From positions 186,001-250,000 of the forward strand of contig DIVZ01000005.1 in assembly GCA_002423395.1 (NCBI GenBank): a DNA stretch of 64,000 nucleotides, read 5' to 3'. Origin of the DNA: Eubacteriaceae bacterium UBA6119 (lineage in GTDB: Bacteria; Bacillota; Clostridia; Eubacteriales; UBA1433). The notes beneath the pieces were generated by a model. It ran no database searches and was not told where the DNA came from. It worked only from the letters and a program-made list of their open reading frames with translations. Below, one piece after another: positions 54,959-62,932 of the stretch; within the stretch, counting starts at the first letter, position 1; the number at the start of each line of letters is the position of its first letter. Both the position numbers and the translations under genes were made by a program.

Positions 54959-55370
54959 GACAGGTATCGTTAAAGAAGTATTTGAGAATAAAGCAAAAAT
55001 ATCAATACAGAAACATTCTGCATGCAAAAAATGCGGCGTATGCAAGTATGACGCAGAGTCAAAAACTCTTACAGCGGAAGCGGTTAACAATATAGGAGCA
55101 AAAGAGGGAGATGAAGTTGAGGTTGCAATGGACTTTGACGTTTTAATGAGCGCTTCGCTTATCGCGTATATAATACCTCTTATAATGTTTATAGTAGGCT
55201 GCGCTGTCGGATTTTATTTAATAAGTCCCGCCAATCCTATAATGTCATTTATAATCGGATTGATCTTTATAACAATAACTTATTTTATAATAAAAATGTT
55301 TGATAGAAGAGGAAAATTTAAAAAAAAGTATTCTATGCGAATAACAAAAATAATAAGCAGCGGACAATAA
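54951..55370 (+). CDS. rseC: SoxR-reducing/RseC family membrane protein
   Basis: A 139-residue RseC/MucC-family protein. A cytosolic N-terminal part has a cysteine cluster (CKKCGVC near residue 25) followed by two membrane helices (about 62-84 and 90-112) and a basic C-terminus. In proteobacteria such proteins work with the Rnf complex and SoxR; in Clostridia the role is not known. The start overlaps aspS by 8 nt, so it is the last gene of the hisS-aspS operon. Confidence 0.85.
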   Translation: MIETGIVKEVFENKAKISIQKHSACKKCGVCKYDAESKTLTAEAVNNIGAKEGDEVEVAMDFDVLMSASLIAYIIPLIMFIVGCAVGFYLISPANPIMSFIIGLIFITITYFIIKMFDRRGKFKKKYSMRITKIISSGQ

Positions 55371-55394
55371 AAAAACAACCGAAAGGTTGTTTTT
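55371..55394. terminator. Bidirectional terminator
   Basis: The stem AAAAACAACC/GGTTGTTTTT with a GAAA tetraloop (55371-55394) lies between the convergent rseC and FCD regulator genes. Confidence 0.9.
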
Positions 55395-55396
55395 TA

Positions 55397-56086
55397 CTAT
55401 CTGAAAGCAGCGTGTTTTAAACATGACACTATATGTTTACTCATTGCTTCTGCGGCTAAGTCGGGCATATAAAGCTTGATTGCATTTACTATTGCTATAT
55501 GCTGCGGTATAAGCTCTTCGCTTATAGGATTTTCGGGATCGTTTCGCGAAATATTAAGGCTGTACCATTGATAGCGCTGTATTTGACGTTTTAATAGTTC
55601 ATAACATTGCTGAATATGGGTATTGCAGCAGGAATCAATAATTAATTGATGAAAAGGAATATCCGCATTTTTAATTGTTTCGTAATTTCTTAATATAAAG
55701 CCTTCCTTATATTCATACGCCAATTTTTCAAGTTCTTCTATATTGGGGCACGGATACATAGTGGCGCACAGGAACGCGGCTTTTGACTCTATCATTTCTC
55801 TTGCGGTGTATAGTTTCACTATCTCTTCTCTTTTAAGCGACGATACGTAAAACCCGCTTTTATTTGGCAGAGTCTCAACAAACCCGATATTATAAAGCAT
55901 TTTCAGCGCTTCGGTAACGGGTGTTCTGCTTATATTAAGCTCTGTGGCAATTTGGGCGACGTTAAGTTTCGCGCCCGGCGCTATTCTTAAAGTTGTAATA
56001 TCATCAAAAAGCAGTGAAAATACTATCTTATTCAGTTGTTCAAACGGATTGGCTTGAAGGTATTTGTTGAGTTGTTCTTTATTCAT
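55397..56086 (-). CDS. GntR-family regulator, FCD subfamily (first)
   Basis: A 229-residue DNA-binding regulator. A winged helix (about 17-85, with GAKLNVAQIATELNISRTPV) is followed by an all-helical FCD ligand domain (about 90-222). The metal/ligand-binding set is visible as ADIPFHQLI, QHIAIVNAI and SKHIVSC. FCD regulators usually sense small organic acids. There is no catabolic gene directly beside it; the plus-strand neighbour across the divergent region is the YIEGIA gene, so its target may be elsewhere. It shares its overall architecture with the second FCD regulator at 60.8-61.5 kb. Confidence 0.9.
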   Translation of the reverse strand: MNKEQLNKYLQANPFEQLNKIVFSLLFDDITTLRIAPGAKLNVAQIATELNISRTPVTEALKMLYNIGFVETLPNKSGFYVSSLKREEIVKLYTAREMIESKAAFLCATMYPCPNIEELEKLAYEYKEGFILRNYETIKNADIPFHQLIIDSCCNTHIQQCYELLKRQIQRYQWYSLNISRNDPENPISEELIPQHIAIVNAIKLYMPDLAAEAMSKHIVSCLKHAAFR

Positions 56087-56257
56087 TTTTTCTCTCTTTT
56101 ATAAATTATTAAAATGATTATATCATAATACAATTTTAAACTGATACATTATATTTAAAAAAATAGATAATTGTATATATAATAAAAAGAAAAGCTGTTC
56201 TGCATATAAAAAAGCACATATGTTGAAGCAGTTAATATTAAAAGATATAATAAAATA

Positions 56258-56327
56258 CATACTTTGAAATTTTCTTATTATTGCATAAATACCTCATATT
56301 ATTAAAAAGAGCCTCAGGCTCTTTTTA
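56258..56327 (+). ncRNA. Candidate small RNA with own promoter and terminator
   Basis: In a 311-nt gap without an ORF, TTGAAG (56223-56228) and TATAAT (56246-56251) are spaced by 17 nt. About 55 nt later a strong stem AAAAAGAGCC/GGCTCTTTTT (56304-56326, loop TCA) ends the unit. A transcript of about 70 nt would result. There is no upstream plus-strand gene for the terminator to serve. This is inference; the hairpin itself is certain. Confidence 0.4.
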
Positions 56328-56397
56328 ACATTTAAAGCATAAAAATAATATTTTCCGTTAAAGCTTATATTGATATCATTATTCGGAAGGTTAATTT

Positions 56398-57318
56398 ATG
56401 CATGAATTTGTTGTTGTAAGTATAATAGCTTCTGTTATAGGGCTGCTTGCGCGTCTTATAATGCTGCGCTCGGACTACAGGCAGTATCCTTCATCTCCTC
56501 ACTCAATTTTGTCACATATTGTAATGGCTGCTATAGCATCCGTTTTGGGGGCTGTTGCGGTGCCGGCATTCTTAGAAAAAGAGTATACAGCGGTAACATT
56601 TTTAACGCTTGCCGCAACGCAATTTCGTGAGATTAGGAGCGTTGAACGTGAAAGTTTGCAAAGCCTTGAAGAAACAGAGCTCGTAGAGCGAGGTCAGGCT
56701 TATATAGAAGACACAGCAAAGAAGTTCGAATCGAGGAATTATGTAGCGATGGCCTCGTCGTTTGGATACAGCGTGCTTTATTATGTATCAAAGTTATATC
56801 TTAATAAACAATTTTCCATGGTGTTATCATTTATATTAATCTGCGCCTTTATATGCTTTTTATATTTTCATATGCGCGGAGGCAGAATAGAACAGATTGC
56901 TAAAATAGAATTAAAAGAAGTAAAAAACAACGGCCCACTAATAATAGTTGATGATGTTGTTCTTGTTAACATCGGAAATAAAAAATCACAGCAAATAGTG
57001 CTTGAAAATGCAGTCGGGATAGTACTTACTCCTAAAAATAAAGATGCAGAAGTTACGCTTTCAAACTTAGGGCAAAGGCAGGCTATTTTGAGCAATTGTT
57101 CGATACAATTGGGAATAAAAAAAGATGTCGATGAGCCTGACTTTACGCCGCTTGCAAGGAGAAACCCCCAGACAGGCAAAATAGCTATATTGATTTTATG
57201 TATGGAAGACGACAAGGATATTATAATAGACTCCGTAGCGCGCACGCCTATATTGGAAAGCGCCAAAAGAAAACCCAGTATGTTTTATAAGAATTTAAAT
57301 AAAGATAAAAAGGTGTGA
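56398..57318 (+). CDS. YIEGIA family membrane protein
   Basis: A 306-residue protein of the clostridial YIEGIA family, with the diagnostic ERGQAYIEDTAKKFESRNY segment near residue 98-116 (YIEDT replaces YIEGI). It has about four N-terminal hydrophobic stretches (residues 1-22, 37-60, 112-130 and 138-158) and a soluble C-terminal domain with beta-rich VDDVVLVNIG. Members are linked to spore formation in Clostridia (established as a conserved family; molecular role unclear). Its stop overlaps the ribosome binding region of the small capping-complex gene. Confidence 0.85.
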   Translation: MHEFVVVSIIASVIGLLARLIMLRSDYRQYPSSPHSILSHIVMAAIASVLGAVAVPAFLEKEYTAVTFLTLAATQFREIRSVERESLQSLEETELVERGQAYIEDTAKKFESRNYVAMASSFGYSVLYYVSKLYLNKQFSMVLSFILICAFICFLYFHMRGGRIEQIAKIELKEVKNNGPLIIVDDVVLVNIGNKKSQQIVLENAVGIVLTPKNKDAEVTLSNLGQRQAILSNCSIQLGIKKDVDEPDFTPLARRNPQTGKIAILILCMEDDKDIIIDSVARTPILESAKRKPSMFYKNLNKDKKV

Positions 57319-57320
57319 AT

Positions 57321-57506
57321 ATGAGTAAAGACGATATTGTAGCCATTGTTACAACTGATAAAAAAAAGATATTGCACAGCGGGGTGGCGGCATTTTTATG
57401 CGATAATATAGAAGAAAGAGACAATGTATCACTGTTAATTTCAAAAGTTACGCAAGGTATGGTGCACGATTTAGAGAACGGATGTGTTATAATAGTAAGA
57501 CATTAG
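57321..57506 (+). CDS. Capping complex subunit for YIEGIA (small protein)
   Basis: A 61-residue soluble protein: DDIVAIVTTDKKKILHSGVAAFLCDN, then VSLLISKVTQGMVHDLENGCVIIV. It matches the small proteins that always accompany YIEGIA genes. The ATG at 57321 follows AGGTG (57311-57315). It is separated from YIEGIA by 2 nt and from the DUF512 gene by 16 nt, so all three are likely one operon. Confidence 0.85.
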   Translation: MSKDDIVAIVTTDKKKILHSGVAAFLCDNIEERDNVSLLISKVTQGMVHDLENGCVIIVRH

Positions 57507-57522
57507 AAGATATGAGGGTAAA

Positions 57523-58827
57523 ATGCATAAAATACACGACATTGTAAAAAATTCTCCAGCATACAAAAGCGGCATTAAAAAGGGAGATTTTCTTATAAGT
57601 ATAAATAATAATAAAATCCAAGATATTCTTGATTATCTTTACTTAACATCTGAAGACAAACTGTTAATTAAATTAATTACATCAGACGGAAAAGAAAAAG
57701 AAATAAAGATAAAAAACAGTTATAATTATCCTTTAGGTATAGAATTTGAAAATCCGACAATAAACGAAATGAAGAGCTGCAGAAATAAATGCGTTTTTTG
57801 CTTTATTGATCAGCTGCCCCAAAATATGCGCTCTTCGCTTTATTTTAAGGATGACGATTACAGGTTATGTTTTCTTCACGGCAATTACATAACGCTCACA
57901 AATGCTGACATGAAAGATTTACATAGAATTGCAAAACTGCGTCTTTGCCCTGTGAATATTTCTGTGCATACAACTAACCCGGATCTGCGTATAAAAATGC
58001 TTAACAACAAAACAGCTTCAGATATACTCGATAAAATTGAATATCTTTATAAAAACGAAATTGATATGCATGCGCAGATTGTTTTGTGCCCCGGTATTAA
58101 TGACAAAGATGAGCTTAGAAATACGCTTAAAGATTTGATGAGGTTTTATCCTTTTATGCAAAGCGTAAGCATTGTTGATGTAGGCCTTACAAAATACCGG
58201 GATAATTTATATCCTCTTAAATGCGTAGATTGTAAAGAAGCTGATGATATTATCAATATCACATCAGATTTTCAGGATATAATGTATAAAAAATACGATA
58301 CGCGCTGGGTATACTGTTCAGACGAAATATATATCAAGGCAAAAAGAAATATACCTGGGTATGACTTCTATGAAGATTTTTTGCAGTTTCAGAACGGAGT
58401 AGGTTTTATAGCAGCGTTTGAAAAAGAATTCACAGATGAACTGAATAATATAAAGGCGTCAGATGCACAAAATATGCATATATCAGTAGCATGCGGGGTA
58501 AGTATAGCGCCTTATATAAAAAATTTGACTGTATCGGCTGAAAAAAAATATAATATAAAAATTAATGTATATGAAATTGAGAATAAATTTTTTGGCAGCA
58601 TCATAACAGCGTCAGGGCTTTTAACGGGTGCGGATATAATCAATGCTTTAAAAGATAAGTCTTTAGGACAACGGCTATTGCTTCCGAGTACGCTTTTAAA
58701 AAGCGGAACGGACTTGCTGCTCGATGATATTTGCCTTAGCGATATTGAAAAAGAGCTTAACATTAAAATACAAACCGTGCCTCAGGACGGGGCGGAATTT
58801 TTGAAAATAATACTTAATACAAATTAA
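57523..58827 (+). CDS. DUF512 family radical-SAM-like protein with PDZ domain
   Basis: A 434-residue protein of the clostridial DUF512 family. Residues 1-60 form a PDZ-like domain (HDIVKNSPAYKSGIKKGDFLISI). A CxxxCxxC site (Cys86, Cys90, Cys93: CRNKCVFC) is followed by FIDQLPQNMR, then YITLTN and the SVHTT strand of a radical-SAM-like barrel. The C-terminal half holds the DUF512 region, where the SGLLTG motif sits near residue 365. Reaction unknown. It lies 10 nt upstream of der, its usual clostridial position. Confidence 0.9.
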   Translation: MHKIHDIVKNSPAYKSGIKKGDFLISINNNKIQDILDYLYLTSEDKLLIKLITSDGKEKEIKIKNSYNYPLGIEFENPTINEMKSCRNKCVFCFIDQLPQNMRSSLYFKDDDYRLCFLHGNYITLTNADMKDLHRIAKLRLCPVNISVHTTNPDLRIKMLNNKTASDILDKIEYLYKNEIDMHAQIVLCPGINDKDELRNTLKDLMRFYPFMQSVSIVDVGLTKYRDNLYPLKCVDCKEADDIINITSDFQDIMYKKYDTRWVYCSDEIYIKAKRNIPGYDFYEDFLQFQNGVGFIAAFEKEFTDELNNIKASDAQNMHISVACGVSIAPYIKNLTVSAEKKYNIKINVYEIENKFFGSIITASGLLTGADIINALKDKSLGQRLLLPSTLLKSGTDLLLDDICLSDIEKELNIKIQTVPQDGAEFLKIILNTN

Positions 58828-58837
58828 AGGAGTCAAA

Positions 58838-60160
58838 ATGTCACAACCGATAGTTGCAATAGTGGGAAGACCAAATGTGGGAAAATCCACATTATTTAAT
58901 AAAATAGTTCAGAAAAGAATATCAATTGTTGAAAATTCTCCCGGAGTCACAAGAGACAGAATTTACGGACAAGCCGAATGGGCGGGTAAAGAATTTTCGG
59001 TTATTGATACGGGCGGAATTGAACCTTATACGGATGATGAGATGCTTGTTTTAATGAGGCGTCAGGCGCAGCTTGCCATTGACACCGCAGACGTGATTAT
59101 CTTTATTGCGGATGCTAAATCAGGATTAACGGCCAATGACTATGAAATATCAGCTATGATAAGAAAAACATCAACGCCGTACATACTTGCCGTAAACAAA
59201 GTTGACGGGTATGAAAAGCAAAGCTTGATATATGAATTTTATAATCTTAATTTAGGAGAGCCTTTTGCTATATCTGCCGAACACAGCCTCGGATTAGGCG
59301 ATTTGCTCGATGAAGTTATTTCTAAGTTTAAAAGTACAGAGCTGATAGAAGAAAAAGAAAAAAGATGCAGAATAGCTGTTGTGGGAAGGCCTAATGTAGG
59401 AAAGAGCACTTTAATAAACTGCCTGCTGGGTGAGGAGAGAGTTATTGTATCCAATATACCCGGAACCACAAGAGACGCTATTGACACAGACTTTGATTAT
59501 GAAGATCAAAAGTATACGCTTATTGATACGGCAGGGCTGAGAAGAAAGAATAAAATATATGAAAATATAGAAAGATACAGCACGATACGAAGCATAAAAG
59601 CAATTGAAGAAAGCGATTTATGCCTGCTTATGCTTGATGCGACGCAGGAAATTGGCGATCAGGATCTCAAAATCGCCGGACTTATTGAAGACAGAGCCAA
59701 AGCTGTTATTATTGTTGTAAACAAATGGGATGCTATTGAAAAAGAAACCAATACCATGAAGAAATTGACCGATGAAATAAAAAGAAGATTTCATTTTATT
59801 GATTATGCTCCGGTTTTATTTATAAGCGCTTTAAATAAAAGCAGAACAGATAAATTAATGCCGCAAATACAAAAAATATTAATAGAGTATGATAAAAAGA
59901 TTTCTACGGGGCTGTTAAACAGCATGGTAGCCGAAGCGCTGCTTACTCACCAGCCGCCTTCTAAAAACGGGAAAAGATTAAAAATTTACTATGCTACTCA
60001 AACAGGAACGCACCCTCCGAGTTTTACATTTTTCGTAAACGATGTAACGCTTATACAGACGTCATACCGAAAATATCTGCAAAACAGATTGCGCGAAGCA
60101 TTTGAATATGAAGGAGTGCCGATACTTCTGAAATTCAAATCAAGAGGAGAATTGGTATAA
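58838..60160 (+). CDS. der: Ribosome biogenesis GTPase Der
   Basis: Der (EngA) is a tandem GTPase needed for 50S subunit maturation. The 440-residue protein has two G domains: the first with GRPNVGKSTLFN near residue 9, DTGG and NKVD; the second with GRPNVGKSTLIN near 184, DTAGLRRK near 229 and NKWD near 295. A C-terminal KH-like domain ends RGELV. AAAGGAG precedes the start. Standard length and motifs. Confidence 0.97.
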   Translation: MSQPIVAIVGRPNVGKSTLFNKIVQKRISIVENSPGVTRDRIYGQAEWAGKEFSVIDTGGIEPYTDDEMLVLMRRQAQLAIDTADVIIFIADAKSGLTANDYEISAMIRKTSTPYILAVNKVDGYEKQSLIYEFYNLNLGEPFAISAEHSLGLGDLLDEVISKFKSTELIEEKEKRCRIAVVGRPNVGKSTLINCLLGEERVIVSNIPGTTRDAIDTDFDYEDQKYTLIDTAGLRRKNKIYENIERYSTIRSIKAIEESDLCLLMLDATQEIGDQDLKIAGLIEDRAKAVIIVVNKWDAIEKETNTMKKLTDEIKRRFHFIDYAPVLFISALNKSRTDKLMPQIQKILIEYDKKISTGLLNSMVAEALLTHQPPSKNGKRLKIYYATQTGTHPPSFTFFVNDVTLIQTSYRKYLQNRLREAFEYEGVPILLKFKSRGELV

Positions 60161-60165
60161 TTTTC

Positions 60166-60194
60166 TTTAAAAATAGTAAAATTTGAAATATAAT
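60166..60194 (+). promoter_or_regulatory. Promoter of the rubrerythrin gene
   Basis: TTTAAA (60166-60171) and TATAAT (60189-60194), 17 nt apart, lie 40 nt before the rubrerythrin start. Confidence 0.55.
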
Positions 60195-60234
60195 ATTAAG
60201 TATATACAAGTTGCTTTTTGAAAGGAGATAAAAT

Positions 60235-60774
60235 ATGAGCAAATTAAAAGGAACAAAAACTGAAAAAAATTTACTTGAAGCTTTTGCGGGAGAAAGTCAG
60301 GCAAGAAACAAATACACATATTTTTCATCTCAGGCAAAAAAAGAAGGCTATATTCAAATAGCCAATATATTCGAAGAAACTGCAAACAATGAAAAAGAAC
60401 ATGCAAAAATCTGGTTTAAACTTCTTCACGACGGAGTCGGTAAAACTTTGGACAATCTAAAAGACGCGGCTGCAGGCGAAAATTATGAATGGACAGACAT
60501 GTACGCCAAATTTGCAAAGGAAGCAAAAGAAGAAGGCTTCGACGATATAGCAAAACTATTCGAAGGAGTTGCCAAAATAGAAAAAGAACACGAAGCAAGA
60601 TATCTTAAACTTTATGAAAACTTAGTAAATGATGCTGTGTTTAACAAAAATGATAAAAAAGTATGGAAATGCAGCAATTGCGGTCATGAATATAAGGGCG
60701 TAAGCGCTCCCGAAGAATGCCCCGTATGCAATCATCCCAAAGGATATTTTGAAGTAAGAGCAGACAACTATTAA
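60235..60774 (+). CDS. Rubrerythrin
   Basis: A 179-residue non-haem di-iron peroxidase that reduces hydrogen peroxide in anaerobes. The ferritin-like four-helix domain (about 1-140) has the expected glutamates in FAGESQARNKY, EETANNEKEHA and EGVAKIEKEHEARY. The C-terminal rubredoxin domain binds one iron through the CSNC and CPVC pairs (about 143-165). Start with AAAGGAG upstream. A GC-rich terminator follows, so it is monocistronic. Confidence 0.96.
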   Translation: MSKLKGTKTEKNLLEAFAGESQARNKYTYFSSQAKKEGYIQIANIFEETANNEKEHAKIWFKLLHDGVGKTLDNLKDAAAGENYEWTDMYAKFAKEAKEEGFDDIAKLFEGVAKIEKEHEARYLKLYENLVNDAVFNKNDKKVWKCSNCGHEYKGVSAPEECPVCNHPKGYFEVRADNY

Positions 60775-60787
60775 CATGACTACAAAT

Positions 60788-60810
60788 AAACCGCGCACAG
60801 CGCGGTTTAT
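60788..60810. terminator. Bidirectional terminator after rubrerythrin
   Basis: The stem AAACCGCGC/GCGCGGTTT with loop ACA (60788-60808) lies between the convergent rubrerythrin and FCD regulator genes. Confidence 0.88.
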
Positions 60811-60820
60811 TATTATATCG

Positions 60821-61519
60821 CTATTTAAACGATAAATGATATTCGGGATGAAGAAGTGATTTTTCGGCATCGTTAAAATGTTTTTCAATAAGGTTAACAA
60901 CGTTTTCTGTCATGCCGTATTCGAATGAAGTTACTATCATTTTATGATGACGAAGCATTATTGGGGTCAGGGGTTTAGTGTTTTGAGGCGTGTAGGCAGT
61001 AAAAGCTATATATCTGATAATTAAATCGGCTATACTGTTATACATTGATATTATATATTGTATACCGCAGAATTCGACTATTGATTTATGAAAAGCGCAG
61101 TCAAGCTGCGCGAAAGTTTCAAAATCATTTTCTTTTATTGCTTTTTCCATATCAAAAAGAACGCTGTTAAAATATTCAATCTGCGGTTTTGTTATTGTTT
61201 CACATAATATTTTTGCCGCGCCCGACTCTATTATTTTTCTTGTAGTGTATAAATCGCTCATTTCTTTTTTATTAAGATGGCTTATGCAAAAACCCTGGTT
61301 GGGCAGTTGTTCTACCAGATTCGCTTTTACAAGCATTAGCACCGCATCGCGCACCGTAGATCTGCTTACATCTAAATCGTTTGCTATTTTTGTGTGGTTA
61401 ATTTTTGCTCCCGGAGTCATTGAAAGCGATATAATTTCTCTGTATAAATATCTATAGACAAGCTTTAACGATGATTCCGTAGGATTGTTATCCATTAACT
61501 CTCTAAAGTTCTGTATCAT
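60821..61519 (-). CDS. GntR-family regulator, FCD subfamily (second)
   Basis: A 232-residue regulator with a winged helix (about 17-85, GAKINHTKIANDLDVSRSTV) and an FCD ligand-binding domain (about 90-222) with histidines in DCAFHKSI, RHHKMIV and EKHFNDAEK. Divergent transcription from the Ldh-family/symporter operon makes it the likely local regulator of that operon. The 271-nt shared region holds inverted repeats that could be its operators. It resembles the first FCD regulator (55397-56086) in layout and in the SR(S/T)(T/P)V recognition helix. Confidence 0.9.
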   Translation of the reverse strand: MIQNFRELMDNNPTESSLKLVYRYLYREIISLSMTPGAKINHTKIANDLDVSRSTVRDAVLMLVKANLVEQLPNQGFCISHLNKKEMSDLYTTRKIIESGAAKILCETITKPQIEYFNSVLFDMEKAIKENDFETFAQLDCAFHKSIVEFCGIQYIISMYNSIADLIIRYIAFTAYTPQNTKPLTPIMLRHHKMIVTSFEYGMTENVVNLIEKHFNDAEKSLLHPEYHLSFK

Positions 61520-61561
61520 TTACACACTCCAAAATTCATTTTCCGTTTTTATTATACCAAT

Positions 61562-61588
61562 TCTGACGAAGAATGTCAGATTTTTTTT
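61562..61588. promoter_or_regulatory. Inverted repeat in the divergent regulator region
   Basis: TCTGAC, seven bases, GTCAGA (61562-61580), then eight T residues on the plus strand. It lies 42 nt upstream of the minus-strand regulator gene and has no plus-strand gene before it, so it may be an operator, or a terminator blocking stray transcription toward the dehydrogenase gene. Confidence 0.45.
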
Positions 61589-61694
61589 AGATAAACATGA
61601 GGTCGTTTCTTAAAAAAACGTTGCTTTTTTAATACAGTTTTTGTATACGTTTAAAAAAGTGCGGGAAAACACGCCCCGATAACTCATAAATCAG

Positions 61695-61746
61695 CTTTCA
61701 GGCGCATAAAATACGCTTGAAAAGGTGGTAAAGCGACTTATATAAT
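61695..61746 (+). promoter_or_regulatory. Promoter with overlapping inverted repeat, Ldh-family operon
   Basis: TTGAAA (61717-61722) and TATAAT (61741-61746), 18 nt apart. The -35 box is part of a near-palindrome CTTTCAGGCG...CGCTTGAAAAG (about 61695-61724), a good place for the divergent FCD regulator to bind. Binding is inferred. Confidence 0.55.
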
Positions 61747-61790
61747 GATTATGGTTTTACTAATTTTATTCGCAGAAAAGGAGTGTAAAA

Positions 61791-62891
61791 ATGTCAAATT
61801 GTGTTCATGTCGGCGTAGAAGAACTTTATAATATTGCGTACGACATATTAACCTCTTTTGGGATTTCAAAAGAGCTTGCGGCAAGAGGAGCAAGAACGCT
61901 AAATGCGGCTGATGCGCGCGGAGTGGATTCTCATGGTGTTGCAAGGCTTACATATTACGACAGATGCATTAAATCAGGAGAAATTAAAACTAACCCTGAA
62001 ATTAAAATTATTAAGCAAACACCTGTTTCGGCATATTATGACTGCGACTACGGCATAGGGATTGCGACAGCAGATATTCTTATGGATAAAGCTATCGAAA
62101 TGGCGAAAAAAAACGGAATAGGCATTGCAACAGGAAAAAACGGCCACCACTTCGGTGTAGCGGGTTATTATGCGCTTAAGGCGGCAGAGCAAGGTCTCAT
62201 AGGTTTTTCATGCGCACCTTCGCTTCTGCTCGCCGCACCGACAGGCGGCAAAGATAAAATGATAGGCAACAGCCCCAACAGCATTGCTTTTCCTGCCGGT
62301 CATAAAACACCGTCCATGATGATGGATATGGCGTCAACAATGGTTGCTGGCGGCAAAATTCAAATGGCTGTGCGCAAAGGCGAAAAAGTGCCTCATGGAT
62401 GGATTTTGGATGAAAACGGAAATGACACCGATGATCCAACGACATTTGAAGACAAAGACACGGGCAAAATATTAGGTTCGCTCCTTCCGATGGCGGGGCC
62501 TAAAGGATACTGCATAATAGTTATGATCGAGCTGCTCTCATCGATTTTATCAGGCGCTAAAACCGGACCAAATCTCATCGGAGGCGGCGCGGGGCTGGGT
62601 TATTTTATGTTGGCAATTGATCCGGAAATTATAAGACCGCTTGACGAGCTGAAAACTGATCTGGACGACTATTATTACATGATAAAAAACACACCGCGCA
62701 AAGACGGAGTAAACGAAATATATCTTCCGGGCGAAATTGAATACAACAACACACAAAAGCGTTTAAAAGACGGAGTTGATTTAAATATAAACGTAGCCCA
62801 GGATTTGCTTAATTTAATGATTAAATACAATAAACTCCCTCAAAACGCTAGCATAAAAGATTTATTTAAAGAAGCGGTTAATTTAGCTTAA
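61791..62891 (+). CDS. Ldh-family (malate/L-lactate/ureidoglycolate-type) dehydrogenase
   Basis: A 366-residue NAD(P)-dependent oxidoreductase of the Ldh2/MDH2 fold, which is unrelated to classical lactate dehydrogenase. It shows DARGVDSHGVARL with the DSHGV signature at residues 46-50, the GKNGHHFG loop near 116-123 with the catalytic histidine, GNSPNSIAFP near 160 and MDMASTMVAGGK near 178. Substrates in the family include malate, lactate, ureidoglycolate, sulfolactate and 2,3-diketo-L-gulonate; the sequence alone does not decide. The neighbouring symporter suggests that an imported hydroxy acid is oxidised. GAAAAGGAG precedes the ATG. Confidence 0.9.
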   Translation: MSNCVHVGVEELYNIAYDILTSFGISKELAARGARTLNAADARGVDSHGVARLTYYDRCIKSGEIKTNPEIKIIKQTPVSAYYDCDYGIGIATADILMDKAIEMAKKNGIGIATGKNGHHFGVAGYYALKAAEQGLIGFSCAPSLLLAAPTGGKDKMIGNSPNSIAFPAGHKTPSMMMDMASTMVAGGKIQMAVRKGEKVPHGWILDENGNDTDDPTTFEDKDTGKILGSLLPMAGPKGYCIIVMIELLSSILSGAKTGPNLIGGGAGLGYFMLAIDPEIIRPLDELKTDLDDYYYMIKNTPRKDGVNEIYLPGEIEYNNTQKRLKDGVDLNINVAQDLLNLMIKYNKLPQNASIKDLFKEAVNLA

Positions 62892-62932
62892 AACCGAAAG
62901 GTTTAATATTATAAAAAATGGAGGTATTTTAA

